From the NCBI GenBank assembly GCA_946478755.1, contig CAMLDJ010000004.1, positions 1-58,345 on the forward strand: a DNA stretch of 58,345 nucleotides, read 5' to 3'. Positions 9,710 through 17,998 of the stretch are shown here, in pieces. The number at the start of each line of letters is the position of its first letter. Within the stretch, counting starts at the first letter, position 1. The position numbers and the translations under genes are program-made. Below the pieces are notes generated by a model, which saw only the letters and a list, made by a program, of their open reading frames with translations, did not search any database and was not told the origin of the DNA. This stretch comes from an uncultured Pedobacter sp. (lineage in GTDB: Bacteria; Bacteroidota; Bacteroidia; Sphingobacteriales; Sphingobacteriaceae).

Positions 9710-9877
9710 AGCTATCGGATGCCAGAAGGCTTTTTCAGCCGACAGCCTGTCCCGACCTTTCGTTAAAGCGATCTTAATGCGCTGGCAAATAGCGGTAGTT
9801 GTAGGATTGCTTCGTCGTGCCTCCTCACAATGACGACCTTTCTTATGGGGATCTGTCAATGGGAGGAAGATTGAAAA

Positions 9878-10579
9878 TCAATTTTTTTTGTTGTCATCCG
9901 ATACTATTTCCCGTAGGTATGAAGCGTCTAATATTTCGATCCTTTTTCTCTGGGCACCAATCTTCCCCGCATTCATGAATTCTGTGAAAATTTTGAAAAG
10001 CGTTTCGTAGGTGGTTCCTGAGTAAGAAGCAATATCCTGACGGGATATATCGAGATTTATTGCGCCATTGTTATCAACGCCGAATTGCGACTGTAAGGAA
10101 AGAAGCGCATTTGAAATCCTGCCTTTTACCGACATATGCGCCAGATTGCGCATCCGTTCGTGCGACTCCTGAAGCTCGGAAGCAAAAAAATCCATTAGCT
10201 GATGAGTAAGGCCGGGATTTACCGTTAAGCTTGATCTAAAAAACTCCAGGTCGATAAAGCATACGGTTGCATTTTCAAGTGCAGTTGCAGAAACGGGGTA
10301 GGTGGGATTTTTTCCCAGACCAAGATGGCCGATCACATCTCCTGGCCTTGCAAATCTTATAATGAGTTCCTTTTCATTGTCCCACTTTTTATGAACTTTG
10401 ATTGTTCCTGAAAAGACGAAAAATATGCCGCCCACAGGTTGAGCTTCAGTGAATAATTGTTCTCCCTTTTTTAACTGAAAATTCTTTTTTTTATGAGAAA
10501 CGGCAGGTAGCCAGTCCGCTATTACACGGCTGCATAAATAGCAGCTTTTTACATCACACACATTATTACACTCTTTCAT
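9878..10579 (-). CDS. Crp/Fnr family transcription regulator with N-terminal Cys cluster
   Basis: A 233-residue regulator from ATG 10579. Residues about 25-140 form the cyclic-nucleotide-binding-like beta roll (FQLKKGEQLFTEAQPVGGIF, FARPGDVIGHLGLG), followed by a dimer helix and a C-terminal winged helix-turn-helix (ISRQDIASYSGTTYETLFKI). Before the beta roll lie four cysteines, C4, C8, C13 and C16, in the spacing C-x3-C-x4-C-x2-C. Such a cluster could hold an iron-sulfur centre or sense redox state; this is inference. It is divergent from the ClC channel gene across a 189-bp AT-rich gap and may control it or itself. It lacks the cAMP-binding signature of Crp. Confidence 0.85.
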   Translation of the reverse strand: MKECNNVCDVKSCYLCSRVIADWLPAVSHKKKNFQLKKGEQLFTEAQPVGGIFFVFSGTIKVHKKWDNEKELIIRFARPGDVIGHLGLGKNPTYPVSATALENATVCFIDLEFFRSSLTVNPGLTHQLMDFFASELQESHERMRNLAHMSVKGRISNALLSLQSQFGVDNNGAINLDISRQDIASYSGTTYETLFKIFTEFMNAGKIGAQRKRIEILDASYLREIVSDDNKKN

Positions 10580-10741
10580 TGGATAGGTCTTACTTGCGGC
10601 AAAAATACAACTAATATTTAAATACTGGATTTGATTAGTTAATATTGTTTAAAATATATTATATATAAATAAATTGGTTTATTTTGTTAAAATAGTATTG
10701 TTTGAAATATATTTATAATTTCATTTTTTGTTTTTTATTCT

Positions 10742-10749
10742 TACTTTTG
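10742..10749 (+). promoter_or_regulatory. Putative -7 element for the ClC operon
   Basis: TACTTTTG matches the Bacteroidota -7 consensus TAnnTTTG and lies 20 bp before the ATG at 10769. No well-spaced -33 TTTG was found, so this is tentative. The surrounding 189-bp gap is extremely AT-rich and separates two divergent genes. Confidence 0.35.
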
Positions 10750-10768
10750 CTTCATTCTAAAAAGAAAA

Positions 10769-12640
10769 ATGAGGAACACAAAAAATGTAATACCAATAGC
10801 CCCGTCGCTGGGCATTTTCGGTAAATTTAAATTAGGGAGGAACAAAGAGAAAAGTTCGAAGAAGCGTCTTTTATTTATTTCCACGTTGTCGGTAGGCGTT
10901 GCGATAGGGATTTCCCTGATCGCAAAGGTTCTCGTGTCTCTGATCAATCTGGTAACAAACATTTCTTTCTATCAGCAGTTCGAATTTGGTTTCCATAGCC
11001 CTGCAGATAATCATTTAGGTTTAATGGTAATTGTTGTTCCTATTATCGGCGGTGTTATAGTTGGGCTGATGGCGCTTTATGGTTCCAAAGCGATCAGGGG
11101 GCATGGGATTCCGGAGGCAATGGAGCAGGTACTGACCAATCAGAGCAGGATCAAACCTTCAATAGCCATATTAAAACCCGTTTCTTCAGCGATTGCTATA
11201 GGTACCGGTGGTCCTTTTGGTGCAGAAGGCCCCATTATTGCAACAGGCGGTGCACTGGGTTCAACCCTTGGGCAGCTATTTACCGTAAGTTCCAATGAAC
11301 GCAAGATCATCCTTGCAGCAGGAGCAACAGCGGGGATGTCGGCCATATTCGGTACGCCGTTGGCAGCAGTTTTTTTGGCCATTGAGCTGCTATTGTTTGA
11401 GTTTTCTCCCAAATCGATTATTCCAGTAGCATTGGCCTGTATTACCGGTGCTGCGGGACATCATCTTCTTTTCGAACAGGGGCCGGTTTTTCCGATGCCA
11501 GCACTTTTGGCTCCCTCAAATGCAGCCCTTGGCATATATAGCCTCATCGGTATATTGGTCGGTTTTGCATCACTCGCGCTGACCAAGATTGTGTATTTTA
11601 TTGAGGATGCCTTTGAGAAACTCCCAGTTCACTGGATGTGGTGGCCAGCCATGGGCGGACTAGCGGTTGGTATAGTCGGTTATTTCGCACCCCGTACCCT
11701 CGGGGTAGGATATGATAATATTATTTCGCTTTTAAGTGGACAACTTTCCATTTCGGTCATCCTTTCCTTATGCCTCTTTAAATTTATTTCCTGGGCCATT
11801 GCCCTGGGCAGTGGAACCTCTGGCGGGACACTGGCACCCTTGATGACCATTGGCGGAGCCAGCGGTGCTGCGATGGGATATTTATTACATTCCTTTTTCC
11901 CCGGGCTCGATATCAGTATACCAATGTCGGCACTGGTGGGAATGTCTGCTATGTTTGCAGGAGCCTCGAGGGCTTATCTTACCAGTATCCTTTTTGCGCT
12001 CGAATCTACCCATCAGATCCATGGACTGCTTCCGCTTCTGGGTGCCTGCTCTGGAGCATATCTCATTTCTGTGTTTTTTATGAAAAATACCATCATGACA
12101 GAAAAGATTGCACGCAGGGGGGTACATACACCTGATAGCTACGAACCTGACCTATTGTTAAAACTACGGGTTTCAGAGGTAATGGATCATGATCAGGTCT
12201 TTATCAGCCCTTATAACACCATTGCTGAGGTAAGAGAATATTTTGCGAAAAATCCTCCGGTGGAAAACCAGTATGCGGTTAAAGCGCCTAAAGGGGATTG
12301 CCTGGGAACGGTTTCTATGCTGGATCTTTTCCTGCCTTCACTAGATACAGCAAAAGAAATCACGGCAATTACCAAGACTGTAAATGGCCGGGTTAAAACT
12401 AACGACTACTTAAAAAAGGCAGTGGAGCTGATGTCTCAAAACGAGAACGATTTTTTGATGGTATTTAGCAGTAAGGGTGAAAACGCTTTTGCAGGACTGC
12501 TAAGCTATAAGGAGGTGGTTAAAGCCTATCATGTAAATCATGAAAAGGAAAGTTCGGTCGGCAGGAACCTCTCGCTGGACAGGCAAGCGAAAAAAATCAT
12601 TGTTAGGGGCAAAAGGATAATGGCCGATAGAAGGCTTTAA
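10769..12640 (+). CDS. ClC family chloride channel/transporter with CBS domains
   Basis: A 623-residue inner-membrane protein. The ClC core spans about residues 35-440, with the filter motifs in order: GHGIPEA (111-117, in the place of the usual GSGIP), GAEGPIIATG (151-160) with the gating glutamate E153, and GTSGGTLAP (349-357) corresponding to GxFxP. The cytoplasmic tail from about 468 contains a CBS pair (VSEVMDHDQVFISPYNTIAE; TNDYLKKAVELMSQNENDFL), which usually binds adenine nucleotides. The His in place of the first filter Ser is seen in one ClC branch and may alter anion preference. The gene heads a likely three-gene unit with the small genes at 12665 and 12927. Confidence 0.9.
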   Translation: MRNTKNVIPIAPSLGIFGKFKLGRNKEKSSKKRLLFISTLSVGVAIGISLIAKVLVSLINLVTNISFYQQFEFGFHSPADNHLGLMVIVVPIIGGVIVGLMALYGSKAIRGHGIPEAMEQVLTNQSRIKPSIAILKPVSSAIAIGTGGPFGAEGPIIATGGALGSTLGQLFTVSSNERKIILAAGATAGMSAIFGTPLAAVFLAIELLLFEFSPKSIIPVALACITGAAGHHLLFEQGPVFPMPALLAPSNAALGIYSLIGILVGFASLALTKIVYFIEDAFEKLPVHWMWWPAMGGLAVGIVGYFAPRTLGVGYDNIISLLSGQLSISVILSLCLFKFISWAIALGSGTSGGTLAPLMTIGGASGAAMGYLLHSFFPGLDISIPMSALVGMSAMFAGASRAYLTSILFALESTHQIHGLLPLLGACSGAYLISVFFMKNTIMTEKIARRGVHTPDSYEPDLLLKLRVSEVMDHDQVFISPYNTIAEVREYFAKNPPVENQYAVKAPKGDCLGTVSMLDLFLPSLDTAKEITAITKTVNGRVKTNDYLKKAVELMSQNENDFLMVFSSKGENAFAGLLSYKEVVKAYHVNHEKESSVGRNLSLDRQAKKIIVRGKRIMADRRL

Positions 12641-12664
12641 ACATATTTATTAAAAATCAATGTT

Positions 12665-12898
12665 ATGAAAAATGCAAGTTATTGTATGATGATTGCCGGT
12701 ATAATTGTGCTGGTTATCGCTTTCTCTACCACCGGACATCTCAATTCGGTAAATCCCGTGGATTCTCACCCCTGGACCATTAATATCAATGGGATACGTT
12801 CGTTTGCCTGGCCAGAATTCTGTGGCGGGCTTCTGATTGCCTTGGGCGGAATTTTCAATATTGCCACATGGCACCAAAAGAAATACCGAATGGACTGA
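12665..12898 (+). CDS. Small two-helix membrane protein
   Basis: A 77-residue protein 24 bp after the ClC stop, same strand. It has two hydrophobic segments: residues about 5-23 (CMMIAGIIVLVIAFSTTG) and 53-70 (FCGGLLIALGGIFNIATW), joined by an extracytoplasmic-looking loop with HPWTININGIRSFAWPEF. The C-terminus is basic (HQKKYR). The close spacing suggests co-transcription with the channel. It matches no family I recognise and could be a channel accessory peptide, though this is only a guess from position. Confidence 0.6.
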   Translation: MKNASYCMMIAGIIVLVIAFSTTGHLNSVNPVDSHPWTININGIRSFAWPEFCGGLLIALGGIFNIATWHQKKYRMD

Positions 12899-12926
12899 TT
12901 TCCGTATGTTATCATTACTATAGAAC

Positions 12927-13352
12927 ATGAAAACGGTGAAAATCGATAAAGAGAAAATAAGTGCCACGTATGATATCAATCTCACATCCGGTCAACATCT
13001 GAATAAACTTCACAATGTAATGGAGGCAAGCCAGGTTGATGAGGTGATAGCGCTTTTAAAAGCTAAGGGATATACGCTTACATTTAATCCCGAAGATTCC
13101 AGTGCCGCCTCATGGGGCGTATCCGGTCCCTGGCCATCAGATATCGAATTTGAAATAGATGAGGTAATTACCTGTAAAGGTCCTGATAATGCGCGGCTTA
13201 AGGTTCTGGCAATAACCACAAAGCCTTTTGGTTTAAAAGGAATAAGGATATCATCTGCTGAAGAACAGAAGTATTGGACGGTGGAAGAAGTACTGGCAGG
13301 TTTCAGAAAAATAGTTAAGTCAATTTTGTTTTCCCTGTTTAAACGGCATTAA
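12927..13352 (+). CDS. Hypothetical soluble protein downstream of the ClC gene
   Basis: A 141-residue protein from ATG 12927, 28 bp after the small membrane protein gene. There is no signal peptide or membrane helix. Residues 30-60 (VMEASQVDEVIALLKAKGYT) look like a helix-turn-helix-free alpha/beta start, then a Pro/Trp-containing loop (SSAASWGVSGPWPSDIEFE) and beta-strand-like sequence; the tail is basic (KIVKSILFSLFKRH). It probably ends the ClC transcription unit, converging on the minus-strand gene at 13403. The family was not recognised. Confidence 0.6.
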   Translation: MKTVKIDKEKISATYDINLTSGQHLNKLHNVMEASQVDEVIALLKAKGYTLTFNPEDSSAASWGVSGPWPSDIEFEIDEVITCKGPDNARLKVLAITTKPFGLKGIRISSAEEQKYWTVEEVLAGFRKIVKSILFSLFKRH

Positions 13353-13402
13353 AAATTATTGGGAAACTAACTGTCAGTACTTCCAATCCCTGCGAAGGAA
13401 GA

Positions 13403-14158
13403 TTAAAATTTAATCGATAGTTTTTCGGAAACAAGAACGTTGTTTTTATAGTACTCGAAGAACCAACTTCCATTCTTTTTTAAAACTACACCGTTCGCGT
13501 TCGCATTGTTCGAAATATAACAATCCTCTACAGAGGTTTTTAGTAAGGTCATTACAATTTTAGGGGTTGCATCTATCAGTTGGTAGCCATTGCTTATGGC
13601 TTGGGTATACAATAACCCCTCTTGTTGTTCTGTTTTGGCGACGATTGGTTGATTAACCGGTACGGGCACTGTTTTAGCCGCTACGTTTGCCGGGGCAGGT
13701 GTTGGTGTTGGATTGGTGGCCGCCGTTGGGTTGCCTGCTACATACTTAAAATCGTTAAAGGAAGTAAATGCATCTTTCAATGCCAAATTGTAAGAAGTCT
13801 CATATTCTTTCTCTCTGCTTTTACCTGCCTTGCTTTTTATCACTACAGCTCCCTTACAATCTTTAAGTAAAAGGGTAAGATTGGTAACGAACATACTATT
13901 GTTTTCCTGCACTTCTGCTACCAGGGCCCTGCATCTGTCTGTTGCAATTTCTTCTGGTATTTCAGCATTATCAAAATAAACCGTGAAGCCCTTCTCCTCA
14001 AAAAAAGCCTTGGTAAGGGTATTTAAGCCATATTGATTAATCTGTTTGAGAAAACTAAATTTCTCGGGCACAATGATGTATTTGTAATTGGCAGCATTAG
14101 ACTGTGCCTGTACAGAAAAAGAGATTGCTAAAAAGAGAATAAAAAGATACCTTTTCAT
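13403..14158 (-). CDS. Exported hypothetical protein with Pro/Ala-rich linker
   Basis: A 251-residue protein from the ATG at 14158, chosen because it opens directly with a signal peptide (MKRYLFILFLAISFSVQAQ). The upstream in-frame start would add 21 residues in front of the signal and is rejected. The mature part has an N-terminal domain of about 140 residues (YIIVPEKFSFLKQINQYGLN), a Pro/Thr/Ala/Val linker (about residues 145-178), and a C-terminal beta-rich domain of about 70 residues ending in WFFEYYKNNVLVSEKLSIKF. Periplasmic location is likely. Similar two-part exported proteins are widespread in Sphingobacteria, but the function is unknown. Confidence 0.7.
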   Translation of the reverse strand: MKRYLFILFLAISFSVQAQSNAANYKYIIVPEKFSFLKQINQYGLNTLTKAFFEEKGFTVYFDNAEIPEEIATDRCRALVAEVQENNSMFVTNLTLLLKDCKGAVVIKSKAGKSREKEYETSYNLALKDAFTSFNDFKYVAGNPTAATNPTPTPAPANVAAKTVPVPVNQPIVAKTEQQEGLLYTQAISNGYQLIDATPKIVMTLLKTSVEDCYISNNANANGVVLKKNGSWFFEYYKNNVLVSEKLSIKF

Positions 14159-14395
14159 AACGGTTAATGGAGCTTGGATAAGATTCCGCCTCAATTTATA
14201 GAATGAAACGGAGAAAATCAAATTTATCGTTCAGCAACACGATCCATATTAATCAATTACCTACGGTAGGCATCGCAAATGGAATATATCAGATCGCACA
14301 AGCGAAAAAAGAACAACTATTTATCACAAAAATTTCTAAATTTAGAAAAAAACCTTTTTTTTATTCCAAAATTAAAACCAATATAAACCAAACAT

Positions 14396-15667
14396 ATGCT
14401 TAACATTCAAAACACCAAACTATTCTGGGCAAGCTGCCTGGCGTTATTGGTTACCTCTCTTTCCTTCGGCATCCGCGCCGGGATAATGAACCAGCTCGGG
14501 ATCGATTTTCAACTGAGTACCTCCCAATTGGGCACCATTACGGCTGCTGCCTTCTGGGGATTTCCACTGGCTATTGTGGTCGGAGGATTTGTAGTCGATA
14601 TGATCGGCATGAAACGTTTGCTGGTAATGGCCTTTATCTTCCATCTGGCCGGAATCGTGCTTACCATTTTTGCTCAGGGCTACTGGAGCCTGTTTTTATC
14701 TACCCTGTTAATCGGGATTGCCAACGGTACAGTAGAGGCCGCATGTAATCCATTGGTGGCCGCTTTATACCCCGAAAATAAGACCACCCGCTTAAATCAT
14801 TTTCACCTATGGTTTCCAGGGGGCATTGTGATCGGCACCTTGTTGGTTACCTTGTTTGTTCAGCTTGGACTGGGCTGGAAGGTACAGGTGGCCATGATGA
14901 TTATTCCTACTCTAATTTACGGATACCTGTTTTCAAAGTTGGATTTTCCGGTTACCGAAAGGGTATCATCCGGTTACTCCAGTTCGGATATGTATAAAGC
15001 AGTACTTTCTCCTTTGTTTATCTTTATGTTCATCTGTATGTTCGGTACGGCAATTACCGAGTTATTTACCGGTCAATGGATAGGTTTATTACTGAAAAAT
15101 GTAACGGATAATGCCATTTTATTGCTCACGCTTACTACTGGGATTATGGTAATTGGCCGGGGTTTTGCCGAACCCGTGGTTCACCGTCTTGCTCCTCAGG
15201 GCGTATTGCTCTTATCTGCAATATTTGCTGCAGCCGGACTTTACATGCTGAGCACCTTTACCGGGAATTCTATTTTCTTCGCTGCAATCATTTTCGGCAT
15301 AGGCGTTTGTTATTTCTGGCCAACTATGATCGGTTTTGTGGCGGAAAACGTTCCTAAATCCGGAGCACTTGGACTAAACTTAATGGGGGGTGCAGGGATG
15401 TTTGCTGTTTCTATTTACACCATGTTTATGGGGAGCTTTTACGATAACCTGATTGTTAAACATTTACCTGCTGGTGCCTCATTAGGCGCTTATTTAAAAG
15501 CTCCGGAAAATTCAGCACCAGCGCAGGCGCTTGCCAATGCCAAAAATCTGGCCGGTCCTGAAATTCTGCAGGCTACACTGATTATCCCTATCATATTGAT
15601 TGTGGCGTTCGGCGGATTGGTTATCTACCTGCGTTCACGAAAAAAGAGCGGGTCTGTAGCTTTGTAA
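14396..15667 (+). CDS. MFS transporter
   Basis: A 423-residue inner-membrane protein from ATG 14396 with about 12 hydrophobic segments. Typical MFS signatures are visible: GGFVVDMIGMKRLLVMAF after the second helix (the D-x-x-G-x-K/R loop motif) and the LLIGIANGTVEAACNPLVAA helix, which resembles the fucose/nucleoside-type H+ symporter branch. It ends with the basic tail LRSRKKSG. The substrate cannot be told; a sugar or a related small molecule is likely from the branch. The upstream gap has a few TTT-rich stretches and no clear regulator site. Confidence 0.85.
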   Translation: MLNIQNTKLFWASCLALLVTSLSFGIRAGIMNQLGIDFQLSTSQLGTITAAAFWGFPLAIVVGGFVVDMIGMKRLLVMAFIFHLAGIVLTIFAQGYWSLFLSTLLIGIANGTVEAACNPLVAALYPENKTTRLNHFHLWFPGGIVIGTLLVTLFVQLGLGWKVQVAMMIIPTLIYGYLFSKLDFPVTERVSSGYSSSDMYKAVLSPLFIFMFICMFGTAITELFTGQWIGLLLKNVTDNAILLLTLTTGIMVIGRGFAEPVVHRLAPQGVLLLSAIFAAAGLYMLSTFTGNSIFFAAIIFGIGVCYFWPTMIGFVAENVPKSGALGLNLMGGAGMFAVSIYTMFMGSFYDNLIVKHLPAGASLGAYLKAPENSAPAQALANAKNLAGPEILQATLIIPIILIVAFGGLVIYLRSRKKSGSVAL

Positions 15668-15717
15668 CTACGATGGCTTTATAGATTATACGCCATAATA
15701 CATTAAATGAATAATAT

Positions 15718-15755
15718 CTACAAGTTCATGATGCTAAATCCATCATAACTTGTAG
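15718..15755. terminator. Long hairpin between convergent genes
   Basis: CTACAAGTT (15718-15726) pairs with AACTTGTAG (15747-15755), and the inner part (CATGATG against CATCAT) pairs imperfectly. The hairpin lies between the convergent MFS gene (stop 15667) and pepE (stop 15806) and is followed on the plus strand by a T-rich stretch. It is a likely terminator, possibly for both directions. Confidence 0.6.
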
Positions 15756-15805
15756 CTATTTATGGTTTATTTTTTTGATCACTGCATTGCGCTTCAATAA
15801 ATTAA

Positions 15806-16501
15806 TTATAACAAAGAACTGCCTGGCGAGAGCTCGTATGGGGCTTTGCCTGCTTCAAAAATCCTTGTCGCTTCGCTCCCCTGCGTGGTGATTTTATTAT
15901 CTAATACCCTAATCCAATTGCCTTCGCGCAGCCCTACTATCTTTATGTTATTCTGCGTTAGAAATTCCATGATCCTGGTTTCCCTTGTTTCTCCGTTATG
16001 TTTTAACTCCGGATTTGGGTCGAGATAATGGGGATTAAGGTTAAAAGGAACCAGTTCCATGCAATCAAAAGAGGACGGATACACAATAGGCATATCATTG
16101 GTGGTTTTCATATTCATACCAGCAATATTGCTTCCGGCGCTACAGCCCAGATAAGCTTTCCCCGCTTTGATATTTTCACTTAAGGGTTTCATTAGTCCCA
16201 GCTCATGAAGTGTTTTTACCAGAAGAAAAGTATTGCCTCCCCCCGTAAAAAAACCTTTGGCAGTATGGATCGCCTCAATGGGGTTGTTAAATTCGTGCAG
16301 GCCTTTAACGCTGATATTTAGCTGTGAGAAAAAATCGCGGGCTTTGGCCGTATATTCTTCATGCGAAATGCCTCCTGGCCTTGCAAAAGGGATAAATATA
16401 ATTTCATCTATCCCGGCAAAGAGCGTAATGAGCTCATCTTTCAGGTATTCCAGATAATTACCGCCAAACAGCGTAGAAGTAGAGGCCAGGATAACATTCA
16501 T
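15806..16501 (-). CDS. pepE: Dipeptidase E (peptidase E, S51 family)
   Basis: A 231-residue cytoplasmic serine peptidase, the usual length for the family. The catalytic triad is visible: Ser121 in GCSAGSN, Asp136 (TTNDMP) and His158 in NLNPHYLDPN, with the substrate-binding GGGN loop at 87-90. PepE cleaves dipeptides with an N-terminal aspartate and helps recycle peptides. It stands alone on the minus strand, converging with the MFS gene. The start ATG at 16501 is the only reasonable one. Confidence 0.93.
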   Translation of the reverse strand: MNVILASTSTLFGGNYLEYLKDELITLFAGIDEIIFIPFARPGGISHEEYTAKARDFFSQLNISVKGLHEFNNPIEAIHTAKGFFTGGGNTFLLVKTLHELGLMKPLSENIKAGKAYLGCSAGSNIAGMNMKTTNDMPIVYPSSFDCMELVPFNLNPHYLDPNPELKHNGETRETRIMEFLTQNNIKIVGLREGNWIRVLDNKITTQGSEATRIFEAGKAPYELSPGSSLL

Positions 16502-16699
16502 TTTATTTTGCTTTCAGCAATTATACCGTTTTTCGTTGAAATAATTATTGTGCAGAGCCAGTAGAAAGATTGGCCATTTTCTAGTTAATGAGAAACGGCA
16601 AACTGAAGGTTTTTTCAGAAATGAAGATCCGTTTTTCCTTTAAAAACCTGAGCTTGATAATTAAATACTGATTTGATTATCTAAACTCAGTTTAAGTCG

Positions 16700-16770
16700 G
16701 TCGTCACCCTGAATTTATTTCAGGGTCTTTCCTGCCAAAAAAGATGCTGAAACAAGTTCAGCATGACGAT
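16700..16770. repeat. Extragenic repeat element, 71 bp
   Basis: Bounded by GTCGTCA (16700-16706) and ATGACGAT (16763-16770). Inside is CACCCTGAATTTATTTCAGG with hairpin CCTGAA-TTTA-TTCAGG and a second one, GCTGAA-ACAAG-TTCAGC. It is of the same general type as the elements at 3033 and 56580, but with different internal sequence. Confidence 0.65.
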
Positions 16771-16840
16771 GAGATTAGGAATAAAACTTGTCTGATAGCA
16801 GGTTTTAAAACATGTTTTCTTTATGCCTTTCAGAAAAAAA

Positions 16841-17287
16841 CTAATGCTGGGCGTTGGATACCCTGGCTGCAGAAAGATATTTCCTTCGCTCATTTATCCA
16901 CTCTTTTAACTTTGGGAAAATATACAGGATTGCAAAAGCCAATATGGAAATAACTGCTTGTAAAGAGAGGTTTATTTTGGTCACCGGATTAATGTCAACA
17001 TCACCCATTACAACATATAGGCGGTATATGCTCCTTATAATAATGAGCATCAATAAGTATTTGCTCCATCCGAACCTGCGTTTGATCAGGATAAAAAGAA
17101 GATAACGTGTGATCAGGATCAATATAAAAATAACCAGTTCCTGCGTACTCTTGTAATCGTAGAAAAACAGATTTACTATCCCGATTAAAAAAGTAATTAA
17201 AATAAGATTAGAAGATAAGGAATACTTATTCTTTATTAATTTAAAATTTACCAACTTAAATAGGTTAATGACGACCAGACGATGCAA
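16841..17287 (-). CDS. Small multi-pass membrane protein
   Basis: A 148-residue protein with four hydrophobic segments (ILITFLIGIVNLFFYDY; LVIFILILITRYLLFIL; YLLMLIIIRSIYRLYVV; AVISILAFAILYIFP) and a basic C-terminus (WINERRKYLSAAR). The only available start is TTG at 17287 (MHRLVVINLF); translation may begin further in. No domain was recognised. It is separated from the polysaccharide operon by that operon's terminator and belongs to a separate unit. The function is unknown. Confidence 0.55.
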   Translation of the reverse strand: MHRLVVINLFKLVNFKLIKNKYSLSSNLILITFLIGIVNLFFYDYKSTQELVIFILILITRYLLFILIKRRFGWSKYLLMLIIIRSIYRLYVVMGDVDINPVTKINLSLQAVISILAFAILYIFPKLKEWINERRKYLSAARVSNAQH

Positions 17288-17375
17288 ATGTCCTGATAAT
17301 TTTTTATATCAGGTAATTTCTTGGCTAAAGAAATGTAAACCTGTTGATATTTATCAATACCTATGAGCCGATGGT

Positions 17376-17410
17376 AAAAAAAAGCGGATTGCCAAACAGC
17401 AATCCGCTTT
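17376..17410 (-). terminator. Strong terminator at the end of the exopolysaccharide operon
   Basis: A perfect 12-bp stem, AAAGCGGATTGC (17381-17392) against GCAATCCGCTTT (17399-17410), with a 6-nt loop, is followed on the minus strand by eight T. It lies 23 bp after the last gene of the operon (stop at 17434), marking the 3' end of the 34-kb transcription unit. Confidence 0.92.
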
Positions 17411-17433
17411 ATATCTCTAGTCTAAATTTTGTA

Positions 17434-17988
17434 TTACGCTTTCATTATACGGTCTTTAACCTTCATAGCAGGGTTACCCTGATAAATAACATAAGGCAAT
17501 AAGTCTTTAGTAGCCACACTTCCCATCGTTAAAACTGCATGACTATGCAGGGTTACACCAGGACCAACTGTAGCTGCGGCACCAATCCAAGCCCCATCTT
17601 CCAGCACAATGGGACCGGTCATTAAGTCGAAATTTGTGAGGCTATAATTGTGATTTCCGGTAATGAGAACAGCCTGTTGCGAGATACAGCAGTTTTTTCC
17701 AATTTTTACCTGGTCCAAATTGTCTACATAACAATCAGCGAGCCAGCTATAATCGCCGATTTCCATTTTCCATGGATATTTAATGTGGATGCCTGGTTTT
17801 ATGCGCACCTCTTTGCCAATCCTGCTACCGAATAACCGTAACAGAGCAACCAGTACCGAACTGACGGGCATCAAACGGCTCTTAAAAAAAATAACATCGG
17901 TAAAGTACCATAAAACCTGCTTGAGGATGGGCGCACCAACCTTAAAATTGCCAGTATCAAAATTCTTGTGTAGCTGGGTTTTTGTCAA
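17434..17988 (-). CDS. WcaF-like acetyltransferase (left-handed beta-helix, exopolysaccharide)
   Basis: A 184-residue protein when started at the TTG at 17988 (TKTQLHKNFDTGNF follows), 10 nt after the exosortase stop. A longer frame reaching into the exosortase gene is rejected as an overlap artefact. The N-terminal part LKQVLWYFTDVIFFKSRLMP is characteristic of the WcaF/colanic-acid acetyltransferase group, followed by hexapeptide repeats (VRIKPGIHIKYPWKMEIGDY, VKIGKNCCIS, VLEDGAWIGAAATVGPGVTL) and the catalytic His in TGNHNY. It probably O-acetylates a sugar of the polymer using acetyl-CoA in the cytoplasm. It is the last gene of the operon. Confidence 0.85.
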   Translation of the reverse strand: MTKTQLHKNFDTGNFKVGAPILKQVLWYFTDVIFFKSRLMPVSSVLVALLRLFGSRIGKEVRIKPGIHIKYPWKMEIGDYSWLADCYVDNLDQVKIGKNCCISQQAVLITGNHNYSLTNFDLMTGPIVLEDGAWIGAAATVGPGVTLHSHAVLTMGSVATKDLLPYVIYQGNPAMKVKDRIMKA

Positions 17989-17998
17989 ATTTTCCGCT

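Larger units (their letters stand above)
8060..9837. repeat. Extragenic repeat element split by the IS
   Basis: If the IS and one AGCT copy are removed, the flanks join into one element bounded by ATCGTCAT (8060-8067) and ATGACGAC (9830-9837). The joined centre reads CATCCGATAGCTATCGGATG, a perfect palindrome. The right half (CAGAAGGCTTTTTCAGCCGA) resembles 56241-56265 (GATAAGGCTTTTTCAGCCGA), so this belongs to a repeat type found elsewhere in the window. Confidence 0.7.

Noticed and set aside
9561..9833. 90-residue frame across the right end of the IS
   Set aside because: It crosses the IS boundary and the extragenic repeat; no plausible protein features.
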